Source of the DNA: Rheinheimera hassiensis
GTDB taxonomy: Bacteria; Pseudomonadota; Gammaproteobacteria; Enterobacterales; Alteromonadaceae
Direction: 5' to 3'
DNA: 64,000 bases
NCBI RefSeq assembly: GCF_022436675.1
Contig: NZ_JAKUJZ010000003.1
Coordinates: forward strand, 62,001 to 126,000
The position numbers were made by a program, and so were the translations under genes. The notes beneath the pieces are model-generated. The model was not told the DNA's origin and did not search any database. It saw only the letters and a list, made by a program, of their open reading frames with translations. Positions 26,120 to 35,954 of the stretch are shown in pieces (the stretch's first letter is position 1; the number at the start of each line of letters is the position of its first letter).

Positions 26120-26533
26120 TCAGAGTGCTTCGCTGATTTTCTCTGCCAGAGCTTTTATTTTTTCCCTATCCCCCATTGCCGCACCATGGCCAGATAATTT
26201 ACTTAAATGCTCCGGGATTAAGTGAAAATGCAGGTGCGGCACAGTTTGCCCTGCAGCGGTGCCATTTAACTGCAGCAGTACGACACCTTCAACACCCAGC
26301 GTAGATTTAAGCGCCGACATCACTTTTTGCACTGTGGTCATGGTGTGGCTAAGCTCGTCTGCCGGAATATCTAACAGCGTCTCGGCCTGAAATTTCGGGA
26401 TCACCAGCGTATGGCCGTCGGCCTGCGGCATAATATCCATAAAAGCCAGGGTGTAGTCATCTTCGTACACTTTAAAGCTGGGGATTTCATCGCGCAGAAT
26501 TTTGGCAAAAATATTGTCGTTATCGTAGCTCAT
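26120..26533 (-). CDS. HIT-family nucleotide hydrolase
   Basis: This is a 137-residue protein with the histidine triad HLHFHLIP near residue 107 and the upstream IVPKFQAETL-like strand of HIT proteins. These are AMP-lysine or dinucleotide hydrolases similar to HinT. The ATG at 26533 follows AGGAGAGCTG; the longer frame to 26578 lacks a ribosome-binding site. It lies downstream of nothing obvious on its strand and is convergent with the VOC gene. Confidence 0.88.
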   Translation of the reverse strand: MSYDNDNIFAKILRDEIPSFKVYEDDYTLAFMDIMPQADGHTLVIPKFQAETLLDIPADELSHTMTTVQKVMSALKSTLGVEGVVLLQLNGTAAGQTVPHLHFHLIPEHLSKLSGHGAAMGDREKIKALAEKISEAL

Positions 26534-26670
26534 GCAGCTCTCCTTTATGCGGGCCAATTTAATCAAGTATGCCAGCATCTGATGACATAAAACCAGCTTT
26601 TGACGTTACAGCTGAATAATCGCACTTGTTATTTAAACTCAGAAAACTGGCTGCAAAACCCGCCCCGGCT

Positions 26671-26723
26671 CGCCACAGCAACTCGCCCTAATGCCTGCGG
26701 CAGGGCTCAGACACTCTGTGGCG
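26671..26723 (+). repeat. REP-like hairpin repeat, copy 1
   Basis: CGCCACAG (26671-26678) and CTGTGGCG (26716-26723) form the outer stem. Inside lie CAACTCG, a GC-rich inner hairpin (GCCCT...AGGGC) and CTCAGACACT. It lies just after the stop of fghA on the plus strand. Identical interior words occur in the copies at 27723, 29099 and 63816. Confidence 0.85.
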
Positions 26724-26759
26724 ACCGAAACGGGGGGCCAGCCGCTTTTCAGGCCGGAT

Positions 26760-27611
26760 TTAATCAAACAAATACCGTGCATGAAACTGTAAATGCTGCT
26801 CAATAAAGCTGGCAATAAAGTAGTAGCTATGGTCATAACCTGCCTGCATACGAATATCAGCTTTGGCACCGCTTTGCTTTGCCGCTGCGATTAAGCTTTC
26901 AGTGCGCAATTGCTCAGGGTAAAAGTTATCTGCTGTGCCCTGATCAACCAATAGCGGTAACGGATCTTGCGCTGCAGCTAACAATACAGATGCATCATAT
27001 TGCTGCCATTGGCCTTTATCATCACCCAAGTAGCCACTAAAAGCTTTAATACCCCAAGGGCAATTTACCGGGTTACAAATGGGGGAAAATGCCGACATAC
27101 TGCTATAACGTTGCGGGTTACGCAGGCCTATCACTAAAGCGCCGTGGCCGCCCATAGAGTGGCCGCTGATGGCACGTTTGGTCGATAACGGCAGTTCAGC
27201 TTCCAGCAACTGCGGTAATTCACTAACGATATAGTCGTACATACGGTAGTGTTTGGCGAACGGCTCGCGGGTGGCGTTAACGTAAAAACCTGCACCGAGG
27301 CCAAAATCGTAAGCGCCGCCTGCATCGTCCGGTACGCCATCGCCGCGCGGGCTGGTATCCGGTATTATCAGTGCTATACCCAGCTCAGCAGCAACGCGTT
27401 GTGCACCGGCTTTGGCAGAAAAGTTTTCATCAGTACAGGTTAAACCCGACAGCCAATACAGCGCAGGCACCGCCTGTGTTTCTGCCTGCGGCGGTAAAAA
27501 CACCGAGAACTGCATATCGCAGTTCAGCACAGTGGATGTATGAGTAAAACGAATTTGTTTGCCACCAAAGCAAAGCTGTTCGCTGACTTTGGTTAATGCT
27601 GAAGTTGTCAT
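26760..27611 (-). CDS. fghA: S-formylglutathione hydrolase
   Basis: This is a 283-residue esterase with catalytic Ser in GHSMGGHGAL (near residue 150) and the Asp and His in QGTADNFYPEQ and GYDHSYYFI. The length and the N-terminal SEQLCFGGKQIRFTH are typical of the FrmB/FghA family, which releases formate and glutathione in formaldehyde detoxification. The partner dehydrogenase lies 200 bp upstream on the same strand, with two repeat copies between them. Confidence 0.93.
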   Translation of the reverse strand: MTTSALTKVSEQLCFGGKQIRFTHTSTVLNCDMQFSVFLPPQAETQAVPALYWLSGLTCTDENFSAKAGAQRVAAELGIALIIPDTSPRGDGVPDDAGGAYDFGLGAGFYVNATREPFAKHYRMYDYIVSELPQLLEAELPLSTKRAISGHSMGGHGALVIGLRNPQRYSSMSAFSPICNPVNCPWGIKAFSGYLGDDKGQWQQYDASVLLAAAQDPLPLLVDQGTADNFYPEQLRTESLIAAAKQSGAKADIRMQAGYDHSYYFIASFIEQHLQFHARYLFD

Positions 27612-27654
27612 TAGCTGTCCCTATATAATGACGACCAGAGAGGATTTGAACCCC

Positions 27655-27677
27655 GTTCTGGTCGCCACAGCGTGTCA
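27655..27677 (-). repeat. Partial REP-like repeat
   Basis: GTTCTGGTCGCCACAG followed by GTGTCAC matches one arm and flank of the REP-like family (compare the flank of the copy at 29099) but the second arm is missing. It is a truncated copy next to a complete one. Confidence 0.5.
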
Positions 27678-27722
27678 CTTTATTAACAGAGTAAAACTAC
27701 CGGTTGCAATTCCCGCTGTGCT

Positions 27723-27774
27723 CGCCACAGCAACTCGCCCTACTGCCTGCGGCAGGGCTCAGACACTCTGTGGC
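27723..27774 (+). repeat. REP-like hairpin repeat, copy 2
   Basis: CGCCACAG (27723-27730) and CTGTGGC (27768-27774) enclose the same interior as copy 1, in the same orientation. It lies in the spacer between frmA and fghA and would fold in their joint transcript. Confidence 0.85.
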
Positions 27775-27812
27775 TGCGCCATCGGGATTCCAACCTCTTT
27801 TTGCCGATTCTA

Positions 27813-28931
<1,119 letters not shown>

Positions 28932-29042
28932 TTAGTTGTCCTTTTACGTAAGTTCCACTGGCAATACTAGCATTGGCTACAAGTGTAACCTGATTTTTAT
29001 TTTTGCCATATCAGTATGAATAGCACTAAAATGCAAATCAGT

Positions 29043-29058
29043 TTTTCATATATGAAAA
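29043..29058. promoter_or_regulatory. Palindromic operator candidate in frmA/lysR intergenic region
   Basis: TTTTCATATATGAAAA is a perfect 16-bp palindrome in the divergent promoter region of frmA and the LysR-type gene. Its position suits binding by that regulator for formaldehyde-responsive control. A direct link is inferred only. Confidence 0.5.
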
Positions 29059-29098
29059 TCTGATTAACGAAAGGCTGCGGTTAGAACCCCGTTTTGGT

Positions 29099-29151
29099 CG
29101 CCACAGAGTGTCTGAGCCCTGCCGCAGGCAGTAGGGCGAGTTGCTGTGGCG
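29099..29151 (-). repeat. REP-like hairpin repeat, copy 3
   Basis: This is the same 53-bp element as copies 1 and 2 but in the opposite orientation (CGCCACAG 29099-29106, CTGTGGCG 29144-29151). It sits in the leader of the LysR-family gene. The shared flank CCCCGTTTTGGTCGCC shows that homology extends beyond the stem. Confidence 0.85.
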
Positions 29152-29205
29152 AGCCAGGACGGGTGTTGTAACGCAAGCAGCCGGTTGACGGAGCAGAGGG
29201 GCTTA

Positions 29206-30075
29206 GTGAAACAGTGGATTGGCATCAGTGAATTTGTCGCCGTGGCAGAGCTGCAAAGCTTTACCAAAGCGGCCAAACAACTGGGTATTTCTGTCGCCCA
29301 GGTTAGCCGCAATATTGCCGAACTTGAAGCCAGTTTGGCGATAAAACTGCTGTATCGTAGTACACGCAGTGTTAGCTTAACCGAAGAAGGCCAACTGTAT
29401 TTGCAGCATTGCCGGCATTTAGTCGCCAGTTTAGAAGAAGCCAACCGCACGCTGGCAAACTTAAAAGCCACACCACGCGGCCAAATAAAACTTACTGCGC
29501 CGGTATTTTATGGTGAAACCCGCATCGCTCCGTTGCTACATGATTTTATGCGCCTCTACCCCGATACCGAGCTGGATTTACAGCTGACCAACAACAAACT
29601 GGATTTAGTTCAGGGTGGCTTTGACCTGGCGATACGCCTGGGCACATTGGAAAGCTCCAGCCTTATTGCGCGTAAACTGGCCAGTAGAACGCAATATGTG
29701 GTGGCGTCACCGGTTTATCTGGCACAAAACGGTACACCGCAAAACCTGACAGAACTTGCCCAACATCAATGCTTAACCGGCACCGTAGCACAATGGCGAT
29801 TTATGCAGCATGGCAAAGTGGTCCAGTTTAAGCCACAAGGCCGTATTGTCTGCAACAGCGGCGTAGCCTTGCTGGATGCCGCTCTAAAAGGGCTAGGCCT
29901 GGTGCAACTGCCGGATTATTATGTAGGCGACAAACTACAATGTGGTGAGCTGGTGGCAGTGCTAAATGAGTTGCGTCAACCTGATGATGGCATCTGGGCG
30001 ATATACCCGCAAAACCGGCATTTATCGGCAAAGGTACGGGTATTGGCAGACTATCTCGCAGCTAAGCTTAATTAA
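29206..30075 (+). CDS. LysR-family transcriptional regulator
   Basis: This is a 289-residue regulator with an N-terminal winged helix (FTKAAKQLGISVAQVSRNIA) and a C-terminal substrate-binding domain (residues 90-285). The frame is open back to 29146, but those codons lie inside a repeat element. The GTG at 29206 follows GAGGGG and gives the usual length. Divergent orientation from frmA and a palindrome between the two suggest that it controls formaldehyde detoxification. Confidence 0.88.
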   Translation: MKQWIGISEFVAVAELQSFTKAAKQLGISVAQVSRNIAELEASLAIKLLYRSTRSVSLTEEGQLYLQHCRHLVASLEEANRTLANLKATPRGQIKLTAPVFYGETRIAPLLHDFMRLYPDTELDLQLTNNKLDLVQGGFDLAIRLGTLESSSLIARKLASRTQYVVASPVYLAQNGTPQNLTELAQHQCLTGTVAQWRFMQHGKVVQFKPQGRIVCNSGVALLDAALKGLGLVQLPDYYVGDKLQCGELVAVLNELRQPDDGIWAIYPQNRHLSAKVRVLADYLAAKLN

Positions 30076-30157
30076 CCGCGCATTTGTAGCAGGCAAGCTT
30101 GGTAGTTAGCCCCTGCTATGATAGCGTTTTGACAAAATTTACTGTTTTGGATAGCCG

Positions 30158-30778
30158 ATGAAAAAAATACTTTTTGCTTTAGCTCTGTTTTTAAACACTG
30201 GTTTTACTTATGCCAGTGAAACTTTCAATGAAAATGAACACTACAAAGTGCTGGAAATCCCCATCAGCGCCAGCCCAAAAGTTGTCGAGTTTTTCTCCTA
30301 TTATTGTCCATTTTGTTATAACTTCGAACCTATCGTTGCTGAGCTTAAGCAAGCATTGCCCGCCGGTATCACCGTACAAAAAATCCCGGTTTCTTTTCAC
30401 GGCGGTAAAATGGCGCCGACAATACAGCGAGCCCATGCTATGGCGGTTTCTTTGACTGTTGAAGAACAATTTACCCCGTTGTTGTTTACCCAAATTCATC
30501 AACAACGCCAGCCACCTGCAGACAGAGCAGCACTTAAAGCCCTGTTTAATAAAGCTGGCATTAACGGCAAACAGTTTGATGCCAACTTTGACAGTATGCC
30601 AGTTACGGCTATGGTGGCTGATTTCGATCAGGCCATCGAACAAGCAGCTGTGCGGTCAGTCCCCAGTTTTATAATTAATGACAAATATCTGGTAAATATC
30701 AGCGCAGTGTCATCTCAGCAGCAATTTAACGCCCTGATTAACCACCTGTTGAGCTTAAAACCCGGAGCCGCAGAATGA
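30158..30778 (+). CDS. dsbA: Periplasmic thiol:disulfide oxidoreductase DsbA
   Basis: This is a 206-residue protein with a signal peptide (MKKILFALALFLNTGFTYAS) and a thioredoxin fold with insertion. The active site is FSYYCPFCYNF, with the CPFC variant of the usual CPHC, and the cis-Pro loop is SVPSFIIN. It introduces disulfides into exported proteins. Its stop overlaps the start of a second DsbA-family gene by four bases. Confidence 0.88.
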   Translation: MKKILFALALFLNTGFTYASETFNENEHYKVLEIPISASPKVVEFFSYYCPFCYNFEPIVAELKQALPAGITVQKIPVSFHGGKMAPTIQRAHAMAVSLTVEEQFTPLLFTQIHQQRQPPADRAALKALFNKAGINGKQFDANFDSMPVTAMVADFDQAIEQAAVRSVPSFIINDKYLVNISAVSSQQQFNALINHLLSLKPGAAE

Positions 30779-31422
30779 CCACACTAAAAATCGACCTGGT
30801 ATCAGATATTGCCTGCCCCTGGTGCGCTATTGGTTATGCCAGGCTACAGCAAGCGCTTGGCAGCCTGCCTGAGTTAAAAACAGAACTGGAATGGCATGCG
30901 TTTGAGCTAAACCCTGATAAAAACGCGCAGCAAGAGCCAATATTGCCGGCACTAAGCCGGAAATATGGTCGTTCTGAGGACGAAATGCGCGCGGCTCAGG
31001 CCAATATGATGCAAATAGCCGCCGCTTTGGGGCTTAATTTTACTAAAATGCAGCAGCGTTTTACCTGTAACACCTTTGATGCACATCGGCTGGTGAAATG
31101 GGCTGAGGCCAAAGCAAACAAAGGCACCGCAATGAAACTGGCATTATTTACTGCCTATTTTGGTGAAGCCAAAGATGTGTCTGATGCTGCCATTTTAGCG
31201 GACTGCGCCGAACAAGCAGGCCTTGATAAAGGTGAAGCTCAGGGTATTTTAGCCAGCGATGATTTCAGCGATATCGTCAGAGCAGACATTGCTAAATATC
31301 AGCAAGCCGGCATTTCATCGGTACCGGCATTTATTATCAATAACCGCTATCTTATCTCCGGCGCGCAGGAGCCAGCCCAGCTGGCTGCCAGCCTGCAGCA
31401 AATTGCAGACGAAAGGGCTTAA
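30775..31422 (+). CDS. DsbA-family FrnE-like oxidoreductase
   Basis: This is a 215-residue cytoplasmic protein without a signal peptide. The active site DIACPWCAIGYARL (CPWC), the cis-Pro region SSVPAFIINNRYLISGAQEP and the helical insert are those of the FrnE/2-hydroxychromene-isomerase-like branch of DsbA proteins. It is translationally coupled to dsbA (ATGA overlap). Redox or isomerase activity is likely; the physiological role is unknown. Confidence 0.85.
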   Translation: MTTLKIDLVSDIACPWCAIGYARLQQALGSLPELKTELEWHAFELNPDKNAQQEPILPALSRKYGRSEDEMRAAQANMMQIAAALGLNFTKMQQRFTCNTFDAHRLVKWAEAKANKGTAMKLALFTAYFGEAKDVSDAAILADCAEQAGLDKGEAQGILASDDFSDIVRADIAKYQQAGISSVPAFIINNRYLISGAQEPAQLAASLQQIADERA

Positions 31423-31426
31423 ACTG

Positions 31427-32050
31427 CTACTGAGCATCAGAAGCGGGATGAAAGCGGTAATGGCCGGTAATGTTGTAGTCAAACAGCATATCGGCCAACA
31501 CCGGCCCGGCACCGATATTGTGTACTATTAATGGTCGTTGGCCGTCGTCTGAACGCTTATTTACCACTATGCCGATATGCGGCAAATTACCCGGCAGCAT
31601 CCAGGTTACCAGATCGCCCGGTTGATAGGCACTGCCCTGCCGGCTAATGGCCAAACGTTCACCATGGTGACTGAAAAAGGTTTGCAGGTTAGGTACGCGA
31701 CGATGATCGATATTACTGTCCGGCCTGGTTAAACCCCAGATTCGCTTTGACGGATATAAGTCAAAATCAGCATGCATATCCTCATGCACCAACTGCTGCA
31801 AATCTATGCCCAAAGCACGATAACTGCGGATCACCACATCGGTGCAGACACCGATATCCGCCGGTACATCGCCATTTGGGTAAGCAATACGCAAATAACG
31901 GCCATCGTAGCGCACCTGGTGCTCAGTGCGCTCCAGCGCAGCAGCCACCAGTTTATCGCTGAATGTTTCGGCCATACTATGCAGGGGCAATAACCACAGC
32001 GCTATGGCCAACGTAGGTTTTACAACACGGGATAACAGGAAAACCGGCAT
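31427..32050 (-). CDS. DUF1287 secreted protein (NlpC/P60-like fold)
   Basis: This is a 207-residue protein with a signal peptide ending HSMAETF. The body matches DUF1287: DVPADIGVCTDVVIRSYRA holds the probable nucleophile Cys, and LPHIGIVVNKR and IVHNIGAGP supply the His. This resembles a cysteine peptidase or amidase of the NlpC/P60 clan acting in the periplasm. AAGGAGC precedes the ATG. It is convergent with the FrnE-like gene. Activity has not been established for the family as far as I know. Confidence 0.82.
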   Translation of the reverse strand: MPVFLLSRVVKPTLAIALWLLPLHSMAETFSDKLVAAALERTEHQVRYDGRYLRIAYPNGDVPADIGVCTDVVIRSYRALGIDLQQLVHEDMHADFDLYPSKRIWGLTRPDSNIDHRRVPNLQTFFSHHGERLAISRQGSAYQPGDLVTWMLPGNLPHIGIVVNKRSDDGQRPLIVHNIGAGPVLADMLFDYNITGHYRFHPASDAQ

Positions 32051-32118
32051 AAATTGCTCCTTGCAACGCCGTTAAACTCTGACATAAGGCGTACCTGCAG
32101 CGATAAAGTTCCTCAGCG

Positions 32119-33306
32119 CTATGATAAAGACTCCAGCAACAGCGCTATCCCCTGGCCACCGCCGATGCACATAGTTACCAGGCCATAACGGCCGCCAATA
32201 CGCTTAAGCTCTGCCAATAGTTTAATGATCAAGATAGAGCCGGTGGCTCCCACCGGATGCCCCAGCGCAATAGCGCCACCGTTGGGGTTTACTTTAGCGC
32301 TGTCAAAGCCCAGCGTCTGGCTTACTGCCAGTGCCTGGGCAGCAAAAGCTTCGTTGGACTCTATCACATCGATATCGGCCACAGTTAAGCCGGTTTGCGC
32401 CATCACCCGCTGTACTGCCGGTATCGGTCCTAACCCCATCACACCCGGCTCCACGCCGGCAAAAGCATAACCGAGCATACGTGCCTGTGGCCTAAGGCCA
32501 CGTTTTTCCGCTTCAAACCGGCTGGTTAACAACATGGCGGCAGCACCATCGTTTAAACCCGAGGCATTACCGGCAGTAACTATGCCATCGGCTTTAAACG
32601 CCGGCTTCAATTTAGCTAAGCTCTCTGCTGTGGTATCGGCGCGGATATGCTCATCGCGGTCGAATTGCACTTCTTTTCGGCCAACCTGAACTGTTAGCGG
32701 CACAATCTGACTGTCAAAAAAGCCCCGCTGCTGCGCATTGGCAGCACGCTGTTGGCTTATTAGCGCAAAGGTATCTAAGTCAGTGCGGCTAAAGCCATAT
32801 TGCGCGGCGATGGCTTCGGCGGTAATACCCATATGGCCGCTGCCAAACGGATCGGTCAAAATGCCGAGGGTTAAATCTGTTATTGCGCCGTGGCCCATTT
32901 TTAAACCACGCCGCAGCTTTGGCAATAAATAAGCGCCGTTACTCATGCTCTCGGCGCCACCGGCCAGGGCAATAGTGCTTTGCCCCAGCTGAATAAGCTG
33001 CGCCGCCGATATCACCGACTGCACCGCCGAGCCGCATAAACGGTTAACGTTAAAGGCAGCAGAGCCGGCAGCCATACCGGCATTTAATGCGATATGCCGC
33101 GCTAAATAAGCATCTTCAGCGCCAGTGGTAATAATATGGCCAAATACCGCATGGTCAACATCAGTTGCTACCACGCCGGCGCGGCTGATTGCCTCTGTCG
33201 CGGCCGCCGAGCCCAGCTGCGCCGGGCTAAGGTTTGCCAAACTGCCGCCAAAGCTGCCAATGGCCGTACGGGCACCGGCCAGGATCACTACATCTGATAT
33301 TTTCAT
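32119..33306 (-). CDS. Acetyl-CoA C-acetyltransferase (thiolase)
   Basis: This is a 395-residue biosynthetic-type thiolase with nucleophile Cys in NRLCGSAVQSV, the His in GGAIALGHPVGATG and the second Cys in MCIGGGQGIA. It condenses or cleaves acetoacetyl-CoA and related beta-ketoacyl-CoA. The neighbours do not include other beta-oxidation or PHB genes, so the pathway is open. Confidence 0.92.
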   Translation of the reverse strand: MKISDVVILAGARTAIGSFGGSLANLSPAQLGSAAATEAISRAGVVATDVDHAVFGHIITTGAEDAYLARHIALNAGMAAGSAAFNVNRLCGSAVQSVISAAQLIQLGQSTIALAGGAESMSNGAYLLPKLRRGLKMGHGAITDLTLGILTDPFGSGHMGITAEAIAAQYGFSRTDLDTFALISQQRAANAQQRGFFDSQIVPLTVQVGRKEVQFDRDEHIRADTTAESLAKLKPAFKADGIVTAGNASGLNDGAAAMLLTSRFEAEKRGLRPQARMLGYAFAGVEPGVMGLGPIPAVQRVMAQTGLTVADIDVIESNEAFAAQALAVSQTLGFDSAKVNPNGGAIALGHPVGATGSILIIKLLAELKRIGGRYGLVTMCIGGGQGIALLLESLS

Positions 33307-33329
33307 ATTCTATTCCTATCGCATCAGCA

Positions 33330-33683
33330 CTAAGCCAGCACAGGCCTTTTCGCTTTCGGTAAGCTTTTAACAATTAACTGATACGAGTTTTCAATCTGCC
33401 TTTTTATCTCGTTTTCCGGCACGCTACCATCCAGCAGCACGGTGTTCCAGTGCTGTTTATTCATATGGTAACCGGGGGTAATGGCCGGAAAAATATCGCG
33501 CAGCATCAAAGCTTCAGCCGGTTCGCACTTCAGATTTACCCGGGCTACGCCCTCTTTCTCACTTAAAATGGCGAAGATTTTGCCGACTTTATACACGTAG
33601 ATGTCTGGGCCAAACGGGAAGTCTTCCATGCTTTGCAGTTGCATCAGGCAGTGATCACGGCATTGTTGAAAATCGAAAGCCAT
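33330..33683 (-). CDS. MmcQ/YjbR-family protein
   Basis: This 117-residue protein has the YjbR pattern: FPFGPDIYVYKVGKIFAIL, NLKCEPAEALMLRDIFPAI and YHMNKQHWNTVLLDGSV. The fold resembles CyaY-like double-wing DNA-binding proteins. The biological role is not known. AGGAGC lies before the ATG, and a 105-bp repeat lies directly upstream. Confidence 0.85.
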   Translation of the reverse strand: MAFDFQQCRDHCLMQLQSMEDFPFGPDIYVYKVGKIFAILSEKEGVARVNLKCEPAEALMLRDIFPAITPGYHMNKQHWNTVLLDGSVPENEIKRQIENSYQLIVKSLPKAKRPVLA

Positions 33684-33710
33684 AATTAGCTCCTGGTATA
33701 GTGATGTAAA

Positions 33711-33815
33711 AAGAAGGCCGGTTTGTACACACCAACACGCCGTGAATACATCCCTGTAGGCTCGATTCAGGCATCCATGCCTTCAACGGTTGGTTTAGCA
33801 CAAGCCGGCCTTCTT
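33711..33815 (-). repeat. 105-bp repeat with inverted ends, copy 1
   Basis: The ends AAGAAGGCCGGTTTGT (33711-33726) and ACAAGCCGGCCTTCTT (33800-33815) pair at 15 of 16 positions, the last as a G-T wobble. Read on the minus strand, the interior has AACCGTTGAAG, a GGCATGGATGCC hairpin, CAGGGATG and CACGGCGTGTTGG. The same words in the same order occur in the element at 39555. It lies between the YjbR gene and the peptidase gene and has no coding frame of note. Confidence 0.8.
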
Positions 33816-33852
33816 GTCGCAGTCAGGTTTACCCTGTCTTGCTATTTTTTCA

Positions 33853-35874
33853 CTACTGCTTTGTGTATTTATCCAGCCACTGAAACACTTCGTTGTACCA
33901 GCGCACGCGGTTATCTTTATTTAAGATCCAGTGGTTTTCATCTGGGAAAATCACTAAGCGTGAATCGATACCCTTACGTTGCAGGTTAGTAAACGCACCT
34001 AAACCCTGAGCATAAGGTACGCGGTAATCTTTTAAACCATGAATAACCAACATAGGGGTTTGCCATTTATCGGCATGCGCCGCCGGGTTAAATTTCTGAT
34101 AATCAGACTCCGGGTTCCAGGCTGGGCCACCTAAATCAAATTCCGGAAACCACAACTCTTCAGTGCTGCCGTAAAAGCTGGGCATATCGTATAAGCCGGC
34201 GTGGTTTACCAGACATTTAAAACCGGTTGGCCAGTTGCCGGCAATCCAGTTCATCATATAGCCACCATACGATGCGCCCAGTGCACAGGCCCTGCTGCCA
34301 TCAATCCACGGCTGTGTTTGCACGATATAGTCAAAACCTTTTTTCAGATCTTCCAGCGGCTTACCACCCCAATCACGGCTGATAGAATCAGTAAAGGCCT
34401 GGCCATAACCGGTTGAACCATGAAAATCGACCATCACTACTGCATAACCTTTAGCAGCATACATTTGCGCATTCCAGCGCTCGTTAAACATATTGCCAAA
34501 ACTGCCCTGCGGTCCGCCATGCACTAAAAACGCCATCGGGTATTTTTTATTGGCGTCAAAATCCCACGGTTTTACTAAGTAGCCATATACAGTTTCATCG
34601 TTGGCGCCTTTAAAACTAAATTGCTCATAGTCACCAAATTGAATGTCTTTGCGCCAGTTGGCATTAATATCCGTCAGTTGTGTCAGGTTGGCACCATCGG
34701 TGCTTAGCTGAAACACCTCAGGCGGCATATTCAGTTTATGGTTAGTAAATACAATTTTGTCACTGGCGACATTTAAAGCTCCTGCTGTGCCATCGCCATA
34801 CACTTTGCGCACATCACCAAAGCTGGTGTTAATGGCATAGATAGCGTATTGGCCAACATCCTGCGTGGTAACATAAATGGTGCGGTTATCCGGGCCGAAC
34901 TTATAATCGCTGACCGAGCGGTCAAATTCCGGTGCCAGTTCATTACGCTGCCCGGTTACCATATCCAGCAGCACCAAACTGAATTTATCGGCTTCAGCCT
35001 GTGGTTTACTCATGGCTTTGTAAGCCATAAAACGGCCGTCTGCAGAGAACGACGGCTGCGCATCCCAGGCTGGGTTTTCTGCCGTCATGTTTTGTTTTTC
35101 ACCGCCAGCTACCGGTACCTTAAAGATGTCGTAATTGGTGTGCCAGGCCTGATCTTCGGCCGGGATCTTGGCACTAAATACCAGGTTTGCATTATCTGGT
35201 GTAAAGGCAACCTCGTTAATACCTGCAATATCAGTATTCCATTCACTCATCAGGTTAGTAGCATCTTTCACCACACCTTTACCCAGTGCAGCCACATGCA
35301 AATGGCTCCGATACGGCGTTAGCCAGCTGTCCCAGTGGCGCACCATCAACTGATCGTAGGCCATAGCGGTATCTTTTTTCGCCGTATCAGCCGTTTTAGC
35401 ATCCAGCGTACACTGCAGGTTCTGGCAACCCGGTTTTACCGCCAGCGCCAGCGCAATTTGTTTACCATCAGAGGAGACTTTAAAGCCTTCTACCGGCAGC
35501 GGTAAATCGGTAAGCTGCAAGGCTTCGCCGCCGTATAACGGCAGCTGCCATACCTGATTAGTGCCACTACGGTTAGCAATAAAATAAATACTCTGGCCAC
35601 CTGCTGCCCACTGCAACTGGCTTTCACGGCCGGCACTTTGGGTTAAGCGGGTCACTTTATTTAAGTTAGATAAATCCATCAGATATAAATCACTGGAGCT
35701 ATCTGCCGGGCTAAAGCCACCGTTGGTTTGGCCATACACTAAAAAACGGCCATCTGGTGATAGCACTACATCGTGCAGCTTATTAAACTGGTTTAAATGC
35801 TCAACCGTCAGTGGTGCTTTGGCCATTGCACTGCCTGCTGCCAGCAGTGCCAGAGTGAGTAAGGTCTTTTTCAT
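33853..35874 (-). CDS. S9-family prolyl oligopeptidase/dipeptidyl peptidase
   Basis: This is a 673-residue exported peptidase. It has a signal peptide (MKKTLLTLALLAAGSAMA), an N-terminal propeller (residues 30-400) and an alpha/beta hydrolase domain with catalytic Ser in GASYGGYMMNW, Asp in HGLKDYRVPYA and His in DENHWIL. The plan is that of acylaminoacyl- and dipeptidyl-peptidases, which trim peptides in the periplasm. It is a single gene followed by the 105-bp repeat. Confidence 0.9.
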   Translation of the reverse strand: MKKTLLTLALLAAGSAMAKAPLTVEHLNQFNKLHDVVLSPDGRFLVYGQTNGGFSPADSSSDLYLMDLSNLNKVTRLTQSAGRESQLQWAAGGQSIYFIANRSGTNQVWQLPLYGGEALQLTDLPLPVEGFKVSSDGKQIALALAVKPGCQNLQCTLDAKTADTAKKDTAMAYDQLMVRHWDSWLTPYRSHLHVAALGKGVVKDATNLMSEWNTDIAGINEVAFTPDNANLVFSAKIPAEDQAWHTNYDIFKVPVAGGEKQNMTAENPAWDAQPSFSADGRFMAYKAMSKPQAEADKFSLVLLDMVTGQRNELAPEFDRSVSDYKFGPDNRTIYVTTQDVGQYAIYAINTSFGDVRKVYGDGTAGALNVASDKIVFTNHKLNMPPEVFQLSTDGANLTQLTDINANWRKDIQFGDYEQFSFKGANDETVYGYLVKPWDFDANKKYPMAFLVHGGPQGSFGNMFNERWNAQMYAAKGYAVVMVDFHGSTGYGQAFTDSISRDWGGKPLEDLKKGFDYIVQTQPWIDGSRACALGASYGGYMMNWIAGNWPTGFKCLVNHAGLYDMPSFYGSTEELWFPEFDLGGPAWNPESDYQKFNPAAHADKWQTPMLVIHGLKDYRVPYAQGLGAFTNLQRKGIDSRLVIFPDENHWILNKDNRVRWYNEVFQWLDKYTKQ

Positions 35875-35905
35875 GCGTATTCCCTGGATTTTTTTGTTTT
35901 ATAGG

Positions 35906-35941
35906 CTGAAAAAAATAAGGCTGCAGCAATGCTACAGCCTT
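35906..35941 (-). terminator. Rho-independent terminator of fumarase gene
   Basis: On the minus strand AAGGCTG and CAGCCTT pair around a short loop and are followed by ATTTTTTTC. Confidence 0.85.
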
Positions 35942-35954
35942 GATGGTAAAGCAG

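Noticed and set aside
27636..27690. tRNA-like 3' end (GGTTCAAATCC on the minus strand)
   Set aside because: The T-arm-like word has no room for D and anticodon arms, and its flank matches the REP-like repeat family. It lies inside the frmA-fghA spacer.
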